A DNA stretch of 64,000 nt from Glandiceps talaboti (lineage: Eukaryota; Hemichordata; Enteropneusta; Spengelidae). The stretch is taken from NCBI RefSeq assembly GCF_964340395.1, contig NC_135551.1:25406003-25470002 (forward strand), written 5' to 3'. This document shows, in pieces, positions 34,076 through 45,943 of the stretch; the stretch's first letter is position 1, and the number at the start of each line of letters is the position of its first letter. A program made the position numbers and the translations under genes. The notes under the pieces are model-generated. The model had not been told where the DNA came from. It worked only from the letters and a program-made list of their open reading frames with translations, and made no database searches.

Positions 34076-35966
34076 CAATCATCACTATGATTCATTATTG
34101 TTATTACACAGTTGATTTCACTTTGCAAAGAGCAGAAATTATCCATAATGGCACTCTTTTGGTGTACCCAAAAAACTGCCTCTTCGACTCATTCATTCGG
34201 TTTGATTAACTGTTTTGCCACAGATAACGTGGTAGCTAGTAAAATGTTAAATATATTTCAATAAGTACAACAACATTGTGTGATTGTTCATGGGAAACGG
34301 TCAACAAATTTTAGATATAACTGAAAAAGTTTCAGACCCAGTCATTGCCCATTTGATATGTGTTTCAATACACAATATAATATATCGTTAAGTAGAAACG
34401 CTTCCCTGAGGCGTTAAATACTTTCGTACCAAGTACAATGTCATGCCCATTCTCCAAAAATCTACAGAAAAGGAAGTGACAAATAAATTTTTCCCTTTGT
34501 GAGGCGAAATATTTACAAAATGGAAGGAAAATATTTCTCAAAAGGAAAAAAAAACACAAGTGTAAGAACATCATCCATTTAGCGGAAAACAAATATAGAT
34601 AATTCACTTTAGTCAAGCTCGCGATGTTAACAAATTTTGGGCAGGAATTTTTTGCCAACAGATTCTATTAATTTCTGTTTATATATTCACCTCATTGTTT
34701 TTGTTAATATTTCTTAATTAGAGTTAATTAACAATATACAGATTCAGATCCGGAAAAAATGAAATTGGTATAACCTCACGAGCTATGTACGACTTTCCAT
34801 TTGTAGGCAGATTAAAATGTCCTGTTTTTTTTGAAAACGTAAAAACCTTGTACTGTTTGACAAACCATTCTAATACACAATGCCCATCGGCTGCAGGTGT
34901 TTCGACATTGTAGCCTTCAATACTATCTTTGTTGCTATCGCAAAAACCCTTAGACGAACTTCATTGACCGCCTAAAAAGGAACATACTACTTTTTATAAT
35001 TCAGTTATATGTCTAATTACTAGCACAGAAAAAGGTAAATCGTCACGTGTGTTTGTTTCAATGGTCTCTCTGTACCGCCTATTTTATTGAGATAGTATGT
35101 AAGTATTTCTAAGCTTGTTGCCATGATTAAATTACATTATCTTTTTGTATATTTCGTATTTCAAAGTTTAATGCTATTAGCTCTATTATGATCACCCTGA
35201 CCTAAACGCGTGCATCTGTTTTGATAGGTGTAACCCGGCAGCCCATAAGGGATCTTTTTCCGATTGACGGTTCACGTGAACTGTAGAATCAGGCTTTATA
35301 CAGCACCGCGCAAGATTTCATGAACTTGACCATGGGGTCAAACTAAATCCGATGTTATCGATGCCGTGTTTTGAGAACACTTGACCGAAACACTCACCTT
35401 GTTCAAATGAGAAGACCGATTCCTTATAAAGGTGATGTGATGTCAATCATGTTCGGTCTTTCCCAGTCTTCGCTTCCAAGTTTTCAAGTTGATCGTGTCG
35501 TCATTAACGTTAACGTGTATTGGAACGTTTCTTTACTCCGGCATTTTATCACACCATTTTGACCGCAATAACAAAAATACCATCTTCAGTCATCTTTGTA
35601 AATTTACGGTTGTTTTAAAGACATTATCATTGGTTAGTGAGTTAATCCAGACTGAACTACACAGTTCGTTTTCATTTTTACCAACTTGAAACACAACAAT
35701 TCGGAAAAAAGCGCGAAATTCTCCAAGTTCAAATCCCGAAAAATGTTTACAATTAGTACAATTTGTACATTTCTGGTGCATCAAAAATATTTTTCTCCCA
35801 TCAATTTTCTCTCCGGGGATGATTTGTCCTCCTACATCAGCGGAGAACGATACGTCTGTCTGATCCCGCTAAACTGCACTGACTCACATAAAAACATTGA
35901 AAACTATTCATTAAAACGCTGAAAATTTCATGCAACATTTTCTCTCTAAATTCACGTCTTTATTCA
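34076..35966. other. Anonymous DNA, 1.9 kb
   Basis: No gene or element is supported. A minus-strand 97-codon frame (34365-34658) and a plus-strand 59-codon ATG frame (35743-35922) are uncharacterised and could be chance. Confidence 0.4.
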
Positions 35967-36031
35967 GTCTGTTCATTTCAATAAATGTGAAATTCAACTC
36001 AATGAAATTCACATTAATTGAATAATAACGC
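35967..36031. repeat. Dispersed repeat copy 1, imperfect palindrome
   Basis: ATTTCAATAAAT, TGAAATTCACAT and GGAATAATAACG-type blocks recur at 58500-58560. In this copy AATGTGAAATTCA and TGAAATTCACATT form an inverted repeat with one mismatch. Confidence 0.55.
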
Positions 36032-36244
36032 GTCATTATGATTCATATGTGAAGCTTTACATGATGAAATACAGAACAGATGAATTATTGAAGTGAGTTT
36101 TGTATTCATGTCGAAGTAGTGTTCTATATGGAGGTTACCTAAATGAACTTTTACCGGTCAGTTGTATTTTATTCTACAAAATAAAACTTCAGTTTTGAGC
36201 TCGAGGTTCATGTTTTCCGTGGAATTGAAACCATAGTAGCTGTA

Positions 36245-36282
36245 ACTGAACTGATCTGAACTGAACTGAACTGAACTGAACT
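36245..36282 (+). repeat. (CTGAA)n short array
   Basis: Seven CTGAA units, one with an inserted T. Confidence 0.85.
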
Positions 36283-38613
36283 TAACCGAGTGCCCACACT
36301 TAATTTATATCATTGTTCGGTTTTACGACTTATATTGTTATGTTTTATTACTTTTTCCTTTTTTGACCAAAGCTGCCATAAGTGTAATTTCGAGGTTATC
36401 AATATCGGTGCATTTCCAATAAAACACACATGTCGCTCTATGTGAACAGAAATGTTATAGTCCCAACATTCGAAACGCGGTAAACATGGCTGCCTTCGAA
36501 CTCAAAATCTATTAGAAGATGAACACTTTTGTAACGACACTCTTACATTGGAGAGATTCACCGACATAAAAAAATACCATTTTTTTTACAAAGTTGTAGT
36601 TATTGATCATGCTGAAGTTGATTTTTCACTGTCAATAAAACGGTCACAGTTACTGTCATTTTGGCTTCAACGTAAGTTGCTGTCATTCCCAAAAATAGAT
36701 GATAGTTTACACAATCTCACTTGGGTTGAGTATCATAGCTTGACTGTGTACCATGTCAACAGAGCGGTATGCTTAACTATGTACTCTGGGCCCCATTTGT
36801 AACTATTGACAGACCCATGGTGATGAAACAGTAGTTTTGTGAATTCCACCTGACGCTACTGTCGCGTCAGTTTTCTTTGTTTTCTCTCTCATCTTGTCAT
36901 TTTGTGTGTCTTCTTTTTTGACGTTCAGTGAGATCTCATCCTGTCAGAATCTGTTCTCTATTTAAATGTGTGTAACCTGACACTGAAATCCTTTACTTTG
37001 ACTTGCCACTGGGGAATCGCACTCCATTTCAGGCTTGTCAAATCTTTTACCCGTATCGATTTCCAACATCTGCAAAGTGCAAGTATATGAACATGATGAC
37101 AGCGAACATTTAGAGGTCTATGTCTAATCCCGTTTTTTTTTTGGTAGAAGTTTTTTTTGTATTACTCGAAAATTGATAAGATATTTGAGGAAATATGGTT
37201 ATAGTGGCAGTATACCTCAGAATATAGACATCAAACCTTTGCTGTTATTTTGTTCTCAAGACAACTCAAACCCATTCGCAATTAAAATCAAGAAAACATC
37301 AGCGGTACACTTTATGCACTAGAGGTCGATATATCAAAATCTAAATTAAGAATTTTAGAATCCAATATGGCCGCCGAACGCTGTGTTGTCGATTCCTTGA
37401 AAACAAGATGGTGAACTCAGAAATATCTTGTGTTATTTCACTGGCAAAAGAACCAGAAACAAGCTTTCAACTACCAAAGATTGGAGAGATTTCAAGAAGT
37501 AAACTTTGATTTTCGGCAACTGATCCATGATATAAAGAGACTTCAATACTAAATATTGATGAATATGTCGTCATTATATATAAGTTTCATAAAAATCTCA
37601 CTGAAAAGTGAGTTGTAGAATAGGGAACTTGCAATCCCGACTAAGCGGCATGCTCAGACGCAAAGGACTATGGGATACTCTGGTCATTGTAATACCTAAT
37701 ATGGAGCTACCGATAAAAAAACCTCCCACAATGGTCAAGGTGACTATGAATTGATTATTTGTGGTTACAAACAATGTAACAATATTGTTTGCAATAATAA
37801 TTGATTAATATTTATTATCACATTTCCCATGGTGCAACATTCAACATGGTGGGTTTTAGGGTGAAGAAAATACAACCAGATCTTCACGGATAATCGTTTA
37901 ATCCCCTAAACATACTTTTTTTAAAAAAGAATCCTCCAAAATATATGGATTTTATCAATCAGTACTAAGTATTATGACCATGTTGAGCTAAGCTGACGGT
38001 GATGTGGCACTGGCTACAGTTCGTACTCACTCCCTTGCATGTTTCCCATAAGAATTTTCGGTATGGATCTTACATCTTTTTCAAAACAAGGTAATGCCAT
38101 TGAACGATAACTGATAACTGGGGATTTAGGGGCTAGATTAATAGTTCAATGTAAGATTTAAAAAAAAACTAATTTCTTTTACTTTGGGGTGGGGAAACAT
38201 TTTAGTTCTCATCCTACAAAAATGATTTTAATTTTAATGATTCACTTGTGAGAAGAAGAATTTTCATTTGAAAAATCAATATCCTAGGACATTCTGACGA
38301 TCTGGACAACTTTTCTTCATGGTAGAACACACATCACGATTGATTTTCATAAAACATTTAAGTAACTCAATTCTATTAGACCTTTGGCATATTAAAAGCT
38401 TATGCTCCACAATTTCCATAAAACATTAATTTTTATTTTGTAATAAAGATGAGTTGTTCTCCCCACGGAGTTCATTTAAGACTATTTCATGGAAATATTG
38501 ATGCACTGAAAATATATGTTGATCTAACGCTTTACATCCATACTTTAACAAGTAATCGAATGTGTACCATGTCTATCATGATGTGGTCATATAGTTTAAC
38601 ACTGCATCAACTT
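36283..38613. other. Anonymous DNA, 2.3 kb
   Basis: No gene supported. A YY1-like CAATATGGCCGCC occurs at 37363. An open 84-codon frame at 36548-36802 lacks an ATG near its start. Confidence 0.45.
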
Positions 38614-39190
38614 ACATAACATAACATAACATAACATAACATAACATAACATAACATAACATAACATAACATAACATAACAACATAACATATCATAACGT
38701 AACGTAAAATAACATAACATAACATATAACGTAACGTAAAATAACATAACAACATAACATATCACAACGTAACGTAAAATAACATAACATAACATAACAT
38801 AACATAACATAACAACATAACATATCATAACGTATCATAACGTAACGTAAAATAATTATCCTATAACATTACATTTATTACCACATAACGAAACATAGCA
38901 TGATGTAACATTCCAACATGTGAAAAACAACATAACGAAACGATACCATACCATAAACACAACGCAACGCAACAACACCGCACAACACAACACAACATGA
39001 CATGACATAACATAGCATAAAATAATGCTCAATATCAAACATCACTTCATCACATACATGTAATATACACAAGACAGTGCAACACAACACAACGCAACGC
39101 AACGCAACGCAACGCAACGCAACGCAACGCAACATAACATAACATAACACAACACAACACAACATAACATAACATAACATAACATAAACA
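38614..39190 (-). repeat. Pentanucleotide satellites (ATAAC)n and (GCAAC/ACAAC)n
   Basis: 38614-38853 is ATAAC with a higher-order block, AACATATCATAACGTAACGT plus AAAATAACAT, appearing about three times. 38955-39190 mixes ACAAC, GCAAC and ATAAC in separate homogeneous runs. Tyr-Val-Met-Leu-Cys frames on the minus strand are artefacts. Confidence 0.93.
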
Positions 39191-39804
39191 CTCGATAACA
39201 AACATTATTACATCAACATACATGTAACATAGCATACAATAGCATAACATTATGACATATGACGTACAGCAAAGTTTAGAGAAATTTCAAAAACTTTAAT
39301 TTTCGGTGAAAGTCGTCCCAAGGTCACACCCAATAGCTACAACGGGATACTGTGGGAAAGTTCTGTTCGATATAATGACGACGTCGTCTGTATGTTACAC
39401 ATTATGATTTTGACTCACCTACAATAAACTTACGGTGTGTATACAGCTAGCTGTACAATGACGCTAACGTTATGACACATAACACCGATCGAGTCCATGT
39501 CACGTCAAATATTATTCTCCATCGTGTGTATTAAGTCGTTGTATACACAGTCATAGTCAATTCAATATATACCAACTTGTACCCTATCAAGAATACGAGG
39601 ATGTCATTTCAACATTACACCCTCCCCCCGCCCCCACCTACCCAATACAAATACTCCATTTACTGCTTTTGTAGCTTATCAAATTCCAACCTTACAGAAA
39701 TGCAAATGTCAAGTAGCACTTAGAATTCACAAAAACACCGTTTATGTACCTATATTCCACAACATGGAATTTCCATCATCCTTAAAAAGAGTTTTGTTTT
39801 CCAG
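39191..39804. other. Anonymous DNA
   Basis: Only an FTZ-F1/SF-1-like CCAAGGTCA at 39317 is noted. It would be intron or upstream DNA relative to the exon candidate at 39805. Confidence 0.35.
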
Positions 39805-39888
39805 TTTTTAATACAGGCGCCAGCGTTGTTTGATTCTGCGTTAATTACATACGATCCAGCGTTGAAATTAACAGTGTGGCGATGTTAG
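39805..39888 (+). CDS. Possible terminal exon, 27 codons
   Basis: GAGTTTTGTTTTCCAG ending at 39804 is a strong acceptor. Phase 0 is open for 27 codons (FLIQAPALFDSALITYD and onward) to TAG at 39886-39888. Composition is balanced. No family recognised and no upstream exon identified. Confidence 0.2.
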   Translation, partial: FLIQAPALFDSALITYDPALKLTVWRC

Positions 39889-42122
39889 CTCTGAAAGAAG
39901 AGTGATTCTCGGATCGTCAACTTTGTAAATCTCTTCGTGCGGCAGACATATTCATTATTCTGCCATGTTTTCATAGTTGTTTGTAAATCTCCATCTTCTG
40001 TTGTTACATTTCGACGTCTACGTAGACCTTACCAATATAACAACATTTACAAGAAAATGTATATGTTTTATATTTCTTTATTGAAACATAAAACCGTGGA
40101 AATCGAGGTTTCGGTTACTAAACTAAACTATACTCATTTGATGTTGAGATTACGCAAGTGGATGATATAATGGCGGTGCCTCTGTTGTGCGGATGTAATT
40201 ACCCTGTAACCATTATATTGTGTGGTTACTTGAGACAACTAACTATCAGAAACGCTACCCTACTGAGAGTATAAACCAACCATTCGATAGCATATTTATA
40301 ATTAACATATCTGGACAATAGATAAAGTTTGTGTAGATCTTAGTTTGTCGAAACCGCGATTGCCACTGTTGTATTCAATCACAATCAGTGATCTGTGGTA
40401 GAAAAGTTCGACAAACAGAATAAATGTTTGGTGACATAAATTTGGTCGCACTCAAAATATTGATGTTGACAATTAGATATTATTCCCCAATATTTTTCTT
40501 TGTTCAGCAAAGGTAAAATACAAGTGACCTAAGAGGCCCTTGTCACTACGAGTCGCTAATATAGGGGAATAATATAATTATACCATCACCAGTAATACAA
40601 AAATAAAATCGGAGAAAGTAACAGCAATTTTAAGGGTTTTGACTCATAATTCGAACAAAGCACAACCAATGACGTAGACACGCGTTGTCGTGACATAGAC
40701 GTGCGTTATTGTGACGTAGAGAGACCAGAGGATATATTCCATATTTTTTTGTTGAACTTCGCTCGTGCATGGTATAGTCATAATTTACTATTTTGTATAT
40801 TTCGTACACTTTTGGCACAAATCAACACGGGTGAGATACATGATGTGTAATGTGCATACATCTAACGTTACAGTAAAAAATGTGTCTTAAATTGGCCAAC
40901 GATTGTATCTTTAAGGACCTTCGTATCCTCGCACGATTTCAAACTTTAATATTTATAGAAGAAAACAAAATAATTCCGTTTTACGACATCTCATGCTCTC
41001 AAGAAAACTGATTTATTATTTGTGACATAATCTTGTGTGTCTAGACAATTCGAGATTTCGATTGTTTCAGTCGGAAATAAAATATTGGAATTGATCGACG
41101 TGGAGATGAATTCGTTACACCTTTTGTATACTGGACCAGAAAACAGCAGTCGATACAATAACATTGATTGCACCTTATATACGAAATTGAAATGTAATTT
41201 TATCATTACCTTACCTATCCTGAAATCAGTCCAATTGTACAATTTCTGTTAAAAGAAATCTTACTTCTTCACTGGCAATAGTGACAAAAAAATTGTCGAA
41301 ATGGAAAATAAACTAGGAAAAGTGGTATTGTTATGTTAAGTCATTCTATTTAGCTTAACTTAAATTTCGGGAATTTGTCGATAATTCCCCGCGTAATCTG
41401 TTTTCTAGCGAACCTCGATTGTAAAAGCAATGTTATGATTTCTCTACTCCTCAATACTATGCGTTATCAAAAGTTGAGATGATTTTCTTACTACACGTCC
41501 TTAATCTGTGGGATTTTTGACAAATAATTTGAATATGACATAGAATGGACTCCGAAGCCGTGAAATCGTACGACTTATCCGTGTAATTGAATTAGGCACG
41601 GAATAATTATTTTTGTTCTGAATAGATATTGGTACACCTATATGCAATACAGCCATGTTATTTCTAGGGATTAGACAGAATATTGTGATTTTCGATAGTT
41701 TTGTCAGCTTCTGACGATCAATCCATACGCACGCCGTTATCATGATCTATGAGAACGCTGATAGGACCGGAAGATGATAAAAAATGACTTGGTAAAATTA
41801 AAATTTAAAAAAAAACCGTCTTCCTTCGAAATAAAGAGTTGAAAAAGGCTGACATTTCTGGAATAACATTTCAATCAGAGCCTAGGTCCTCTCACTCAAA
41901 GAAGAACTTGGGAGAGCAGTGTAATATAATGTGAATTCTAAGAAAAACGACTGTAAATCAACTGTTTTTTGAGATATTCATTATATATAAGGTATACGTA
42001 CAATGTAAGCAGTAATTTAGCCATGCACGGCAGAGATATGGTGCTGCACATAGCCAGTTTAGCCAAGATCAAGGTCAAGAAGGTTAAATCAACAAATATG
42101 AGTAACCATATTCTACCAGGTT
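39889..42122. other. Anonymous DNA, 2.2 kb
   Basis: No supported gene, repeat or element. Several 60-80 codon frames are present at the frequency expected by chance. Confidence 0.45.
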
Positions 42123-42245
42123 AGCATGCATATAACAAGTCTTCACTAACGGTACATTTTCACATAGACCGTGTGTATGGTATTTGCTTCTCATATATGC
42201 ATAGACCATGCAGACAGACGACTGCACGCAGACAAAAATGCAAAT
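42123..42245. repeat. Diverged repeat pair, first copy
   Basis: Aligns with 43271-43395: ATTTTCACATAGACCGTGTG against GTTTTCACATAGCCCTCGTG, and ATATGCATAGACCATGCAGA against ATATGCATATCCCATAGAGA. The second copy abuts the SINE-like sequence at 43396. Confidence 0.5.
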
Positions 42246-42377
42246 GCAAATATTGAGGTAAGCTTGAATAGTATTAAAATCGACTCAAACCTCAGCAATT
42301 CAACGAAAGTAGACACAACGTTACAATGCTACCACGCTTCAGACTTGTTTAAGGAACCCGTACACCATTTGATATAG

Positions 42378-42940
42378 GGGGGTCGGAGGTGGGGGGGGGG
42401 GTAGACGGAGGAAAACTGTCGCAGGCCAAAAGCGAACAAAAAATTGCTGATCAACACAATACAGAAAAACATATGCAATTATGCTTGCCAGCATATGAGC
42501 TGAAAAAAAATGTTGCGATGCTACTATCTACAAATGGCAAACTCCTAGGTACGTGACACGTGTCTCTGGTGCCGCTGTTAATTTATGGCGGTGACACCTA
42601 AACTTTTAAAAGATTCTTGTGAAAAGATAATATTAACTGTTTTAATGCCAAAAACAAAACAAAACAAAACACTACCATCAAATCAAATTATTTAGATTAC
42701 TGACCTGACATACCTTGAATTCAGTAAGTTCTCATAATGATGAAATATTTTTGATAATGGTAAGCCATGCAAAATTTGTACTGTTTTTTTTTAAAATAAA
42801 TATTTTAAGATCAATAATTGTACTGTAAGAACCAGAAAGAGCAATTCCAGTCCTTGCAATAAAAAACCTCAGGCTCCATCCCTACTCCCCTCCTCGTCTC
42901 CTCCTGTTTCATGAACAATTTCGAGAATAACAAGTTGTAT
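42378..42940. other. Poly-G tract and anonymous DNA
   Basis: A G-rich run at 42378-42402 includes ten consecutive G. The remainder shows an AAAAC-rich stretch at 42651-42671 and nothing else. Confidence 0.5.
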
Positions 42941-43033
42941 GTATGTATGTATGTATGTATGTATGTATGTATGTATGTATGTATGTATGTATGTATGTAT
43001 GTATGTATGTATTTTATGTGTGTGTGTGTATGT
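42940..43033 (+). repeat. (ATGT)n then (GT)n
   Basis: About 17 ATGT units, then a short GT block. The left flank ATAACAAGTTG is identical to the left flank of the large array at 22644. Confidence 0.95.
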
Positions 43034-43319
43034 ATGCATATATATACAGCTATCAAAGGAGTACAATCTATTGATCGATAGACACTGGACTGGGGTGTTA
43101 GTAAGTTACTATGTGGCTCAGCACGATATGACGTCATGCAATGCGACAATGGTCAAATTTAAAACAGTCATATACAGTACTTTCAAAAAAAATTGCTTTA
43201 CCTCTAGCAGGCAAGAAAAATGTTGCATTCTAGTTGTTCGCGGAAAAAATGTTATTCGTTTACTCCATATTCTATCAAGAGAACATACATGTAACGAGTT
43301 TCAACGGGTTTTCACATAG
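43034..43319 (+). CDS. Open frame downstream of an ATGT array (doubtful)
   Basis: After the microsatellite the frame continues for about 90 non-repetitive codons to TAG at 43317-43319, with a first ATG at MTSCNATMV inside a perfect CRE (TGACGTCA, 43129-43136). Its last 16 codons fall in the repeat shared with 42123, arguing against a conserved gene. No domain. Confidence 0.13.
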
Positions 43320-43395
43320 CCCTCGTGTAGTGTCTTTAGTTTCCAGATATGCATATCCCATAGAGACAGAATCTGCAAGAAGACAAAGTATTTGA
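43271..43395. repeat. Diverged repeat pair, second copy
   Basis: Partner of 42123-42245; runs directly into the SINE-like head at 43396. Confidence 0.5.
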
Positions 43396-43600
43396 TGGTT
43401 GCCGGGCTGTTGCTCGTGTGCCTCTTACCACTACAGTCTGGGTTCGAAAACGCAAAGAATCAGCTGGTCTGGGTCTGAGAAAAATATTTCTCAGACCTGT
43501 TTGTAACAAGGGTGGTGCTCTGTTTGACGCAGGTTTTCTACAGGTACTCCTGATTCTGTACTAGAGTACTACACAAGTGGCGACCGTAATAAAGTTTACA
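43396..43600 (+). mobile_element. SINE-like element with internal hairpin
   Basis: Box A-like TGGTTGCCGGGC at 43396 and box B-like GGTTCGAAAA at 43441 give a tRNA-type head. GACGCAGGTTTTCTACAGGT then ACTCCTGATT at 43526-43555 matches the GGTTTTCTCCGGGTACTCC-type block common in marine-invertebrate SINEs. An 11-bp inverted repeat (GGTCTGAGAAA with TTTCTCAGACC, 43472-43497) forms a tight hairpin with a 4-base loop. No clear tail or target duplication. Confidence 0.5.
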
Positions 43601-43932
43601 TCTGATTCATATATTTAGTTTTGCACCTGTTGATTTAATAAAATGTTTGTAAAAACTCCATGTGTACATCGATCTGTCTCGACCTGCCTTTTTATCACAG
43701 GATTTATTCTTTACCCACTGTACTACAAAACTATGAGATACAAAGTGGCCGCTTCCCCATGTTTTATGCTACTCGGCACGAACGAGTTTAGAAATATGGC
43801 TGTACTTAACTAGTTAGTGCATGGACCACGTCCAGCATTTAATTGGCTCTTGTGGTAACTGTAGCAAAGGTGTGTGTACTAAAACTTCTTTACGTTTAGC
43901 TAAGTTGTGTGTTGAGTTATCCGATACACCGG

Positions 43933-43933
<1 letters not shown>
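43601..43933. other. Anonymous DNA
   Basis: Nothing recognised. Confidence 0.35.
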
Positions 43934-43971
<38 letters not shown>

Positions 43972-44006
43972 GGACGGACGGACGGACAGACAGACATACA
44001 GACAGA
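43934..44006 (-). repeat. (ACAG)n with (ACGG)n block
   Basis: About nine ACAG units, four ACGG, then five further ACAG-type units. It is CTGT on the opposite strand. Confidence 0.95.
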
Positions 44007-45138
44007 CGCCATCCACCCCTTCCCCACCGCATTACCTCTTCTTACGAGAGGTAAAATTTGACACACACATGTATTGAAAAACTTTGTTATTGTTGTTGTT
44101 CACGTTGCGTATTTTACGAGCGTCTGAAAACCATTCTCCCAAAATTGAAAACATTGGGCATTATAGACATTTTCAATCAATTTTAGAACAATTATCATTA
44201 TTAACAAAGTAAACCACTAATAATTCCCGACTAGGGAATATCCTTTTCATCATCTTTGAAGGGACATATTTCAGTTCTTTGTCGTTTTTCTGCTTTTTAA
44301 ACATCAATTCACTAATCTAATATTGATATTATTATTCATCAATAATTCATGTCGTAAATTAGTGTCTATAACGTTACTTCTTGCGTTCACATTGTCACAC
44401 TCATCCAAATTAATTAGAAGAAACGATATTTGAAGATGTAATAACTAATTATAAAGGCAGTATACCTGGCCTGTTTTAGAGCCATATCTCCTATATACAA
44501 AGTCTATTCTCCCCTATCTATTTGCGATAAAAATGTGGACATCATTTTAAACGTTTAATTTCCTGTGTTTAAATATCATATATCTAGAATTCAGTTTAAA
44601 TGGTCTAGTTACGGTAAAGTTTCCGAACCAAATTTCTTTTTACAACTATTTTTACATTTTCTTTATTTTTTCGATCGTGATAAAAAGGCAAGTTGCATGT
44701 ATTTCGCAATCAAACGCAGAGAATGACCCTCACGTGTAAAATGATATCAAAATCTTCTCATTTCTTGGGACTGAATATGAAATAAAATTTTGATTTTTTT
44801 CTCTCGAAAATCTACGGAAAAGACAGAATTTTAGCTCGAATAACTGTAGATCCCTGACAGGCAAGGGTTAGTCCTCAAATCGAATGTAAAATAATTATTT
44901 TTTGACAAGTGTAGACAAATCGATGATAATTAATTCATTTAAAAAAAAATAAAACAGGCAAACTTGAAGTACGGAAAGAATCCAAGAATCTTTCTCAAAT
45001 CGTTTACTAGTTTAAGAACACGTTACTGAACCGTTTAAGCCATGAAACATGACAGGTGTGTGTGTGGGGGGGGGGGGGGCAATGTAACTTCTTATTATAT
45101 GGTGAAACCAATCATTATCTTAAGCAAGCCAAATCCGG

Positions 45139-45140
<2 letters not shown>
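44007..45140. other. Anonymous AT-rich DNA with poly-G run
   Basis: No gene seen. A GTGTGTG followed by about 13 G occurs at 45058-45079. Confidence 0.45.

Positions 45141-45170
<30 letters not shown>
45141..45170 (+). repeat. (ACA)n microsatellite
   Basis: Ten ACA units. Confidence 0.9.
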
Positions 45171-45747
45171 TAACATTAAACTTGTCTTATCAACATGCGG
45201 AAAGTTTGGCGTTCATTTTTACGACAACTGCCAAATTTGACGGGTACCGCGTTGTTGTCTCGGTGTTGCCGTCAGTTGGGATCACCTTATGCTAATGTTA
45301 AAGAGTGGATGTTGTCACCGTAAACTCATTAGGGTTGTTGAACTATGTAAGCAGGAGCTGGAAAGAGATAAAAGTCTTCACGGAATGTTCCAAGGGAGCC
45401 ATAAAGTAACCATAAAACATGTCAAAATTTATTACGAATAGTTATGGGACTAAACGATATAGTCTTCATTTACAGACTAGTAGACAGTGGGGTTGTTAAA
45501 CTCGTATGTATTATACAGATACCCATATAACTATATGAAAACGATAGGCGTAATTGACTGAATTCTGGTCGATTTTATCTCAACTATAATTGATGTAGTA
45601 AAACTGTCTTGTCAGAATAGGATAACTTTCATCATCAAAAAAAGACAACTGGAATCTATCTACGTTTTTATATAGAATATTATGGGATTACAGTTTTAGA
45701 GTTTTTGATTGATAAAGTATCGGAATTCGTCAAACACATATCCGCAC
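45171..45747. other. Anonymous DNA
   Basis: Nothing recognised between the two trinucleotide arrays. Confidence 0.35.
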
Positions 45748-45872
45748 TACCACCACCACCACCACCACCACCACCCCCACCACCATTCACCACCACAGCC
45801 ACCACGTCAACCACCACCACCACCACCATCACCAGCAGCACTACCATTACCAGCACAAGCACCTCCACCACC

Positions 45873-45904
<32 letters not shown>

Positions 45905-45943
45905 CAACAACAGCAACAACAACAACAACAACAACAACAACAT
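45748..45943 (+). repeat. (ACC)n / (ACA)n trinucleotide array
   Basis: ACC-rich block with CAC and AGC variants, then ACA units. Poly-Pro, poly-His and poly-Thr frames are artefacts of the repeat. Confidence 0.95.

Noticed and set aside
36548-36802. 84-codon frame
   Set aside because: Starts from TTG with no ATG near the start and no acceptor; no recognisable domain.
43394-43477. Short signal-peptide-like frame starting MVAGLLLVCLLPLQ
   Set aside because: Lies in the tRNA-like head of a SINE; 27 codons with a stop inside the element.
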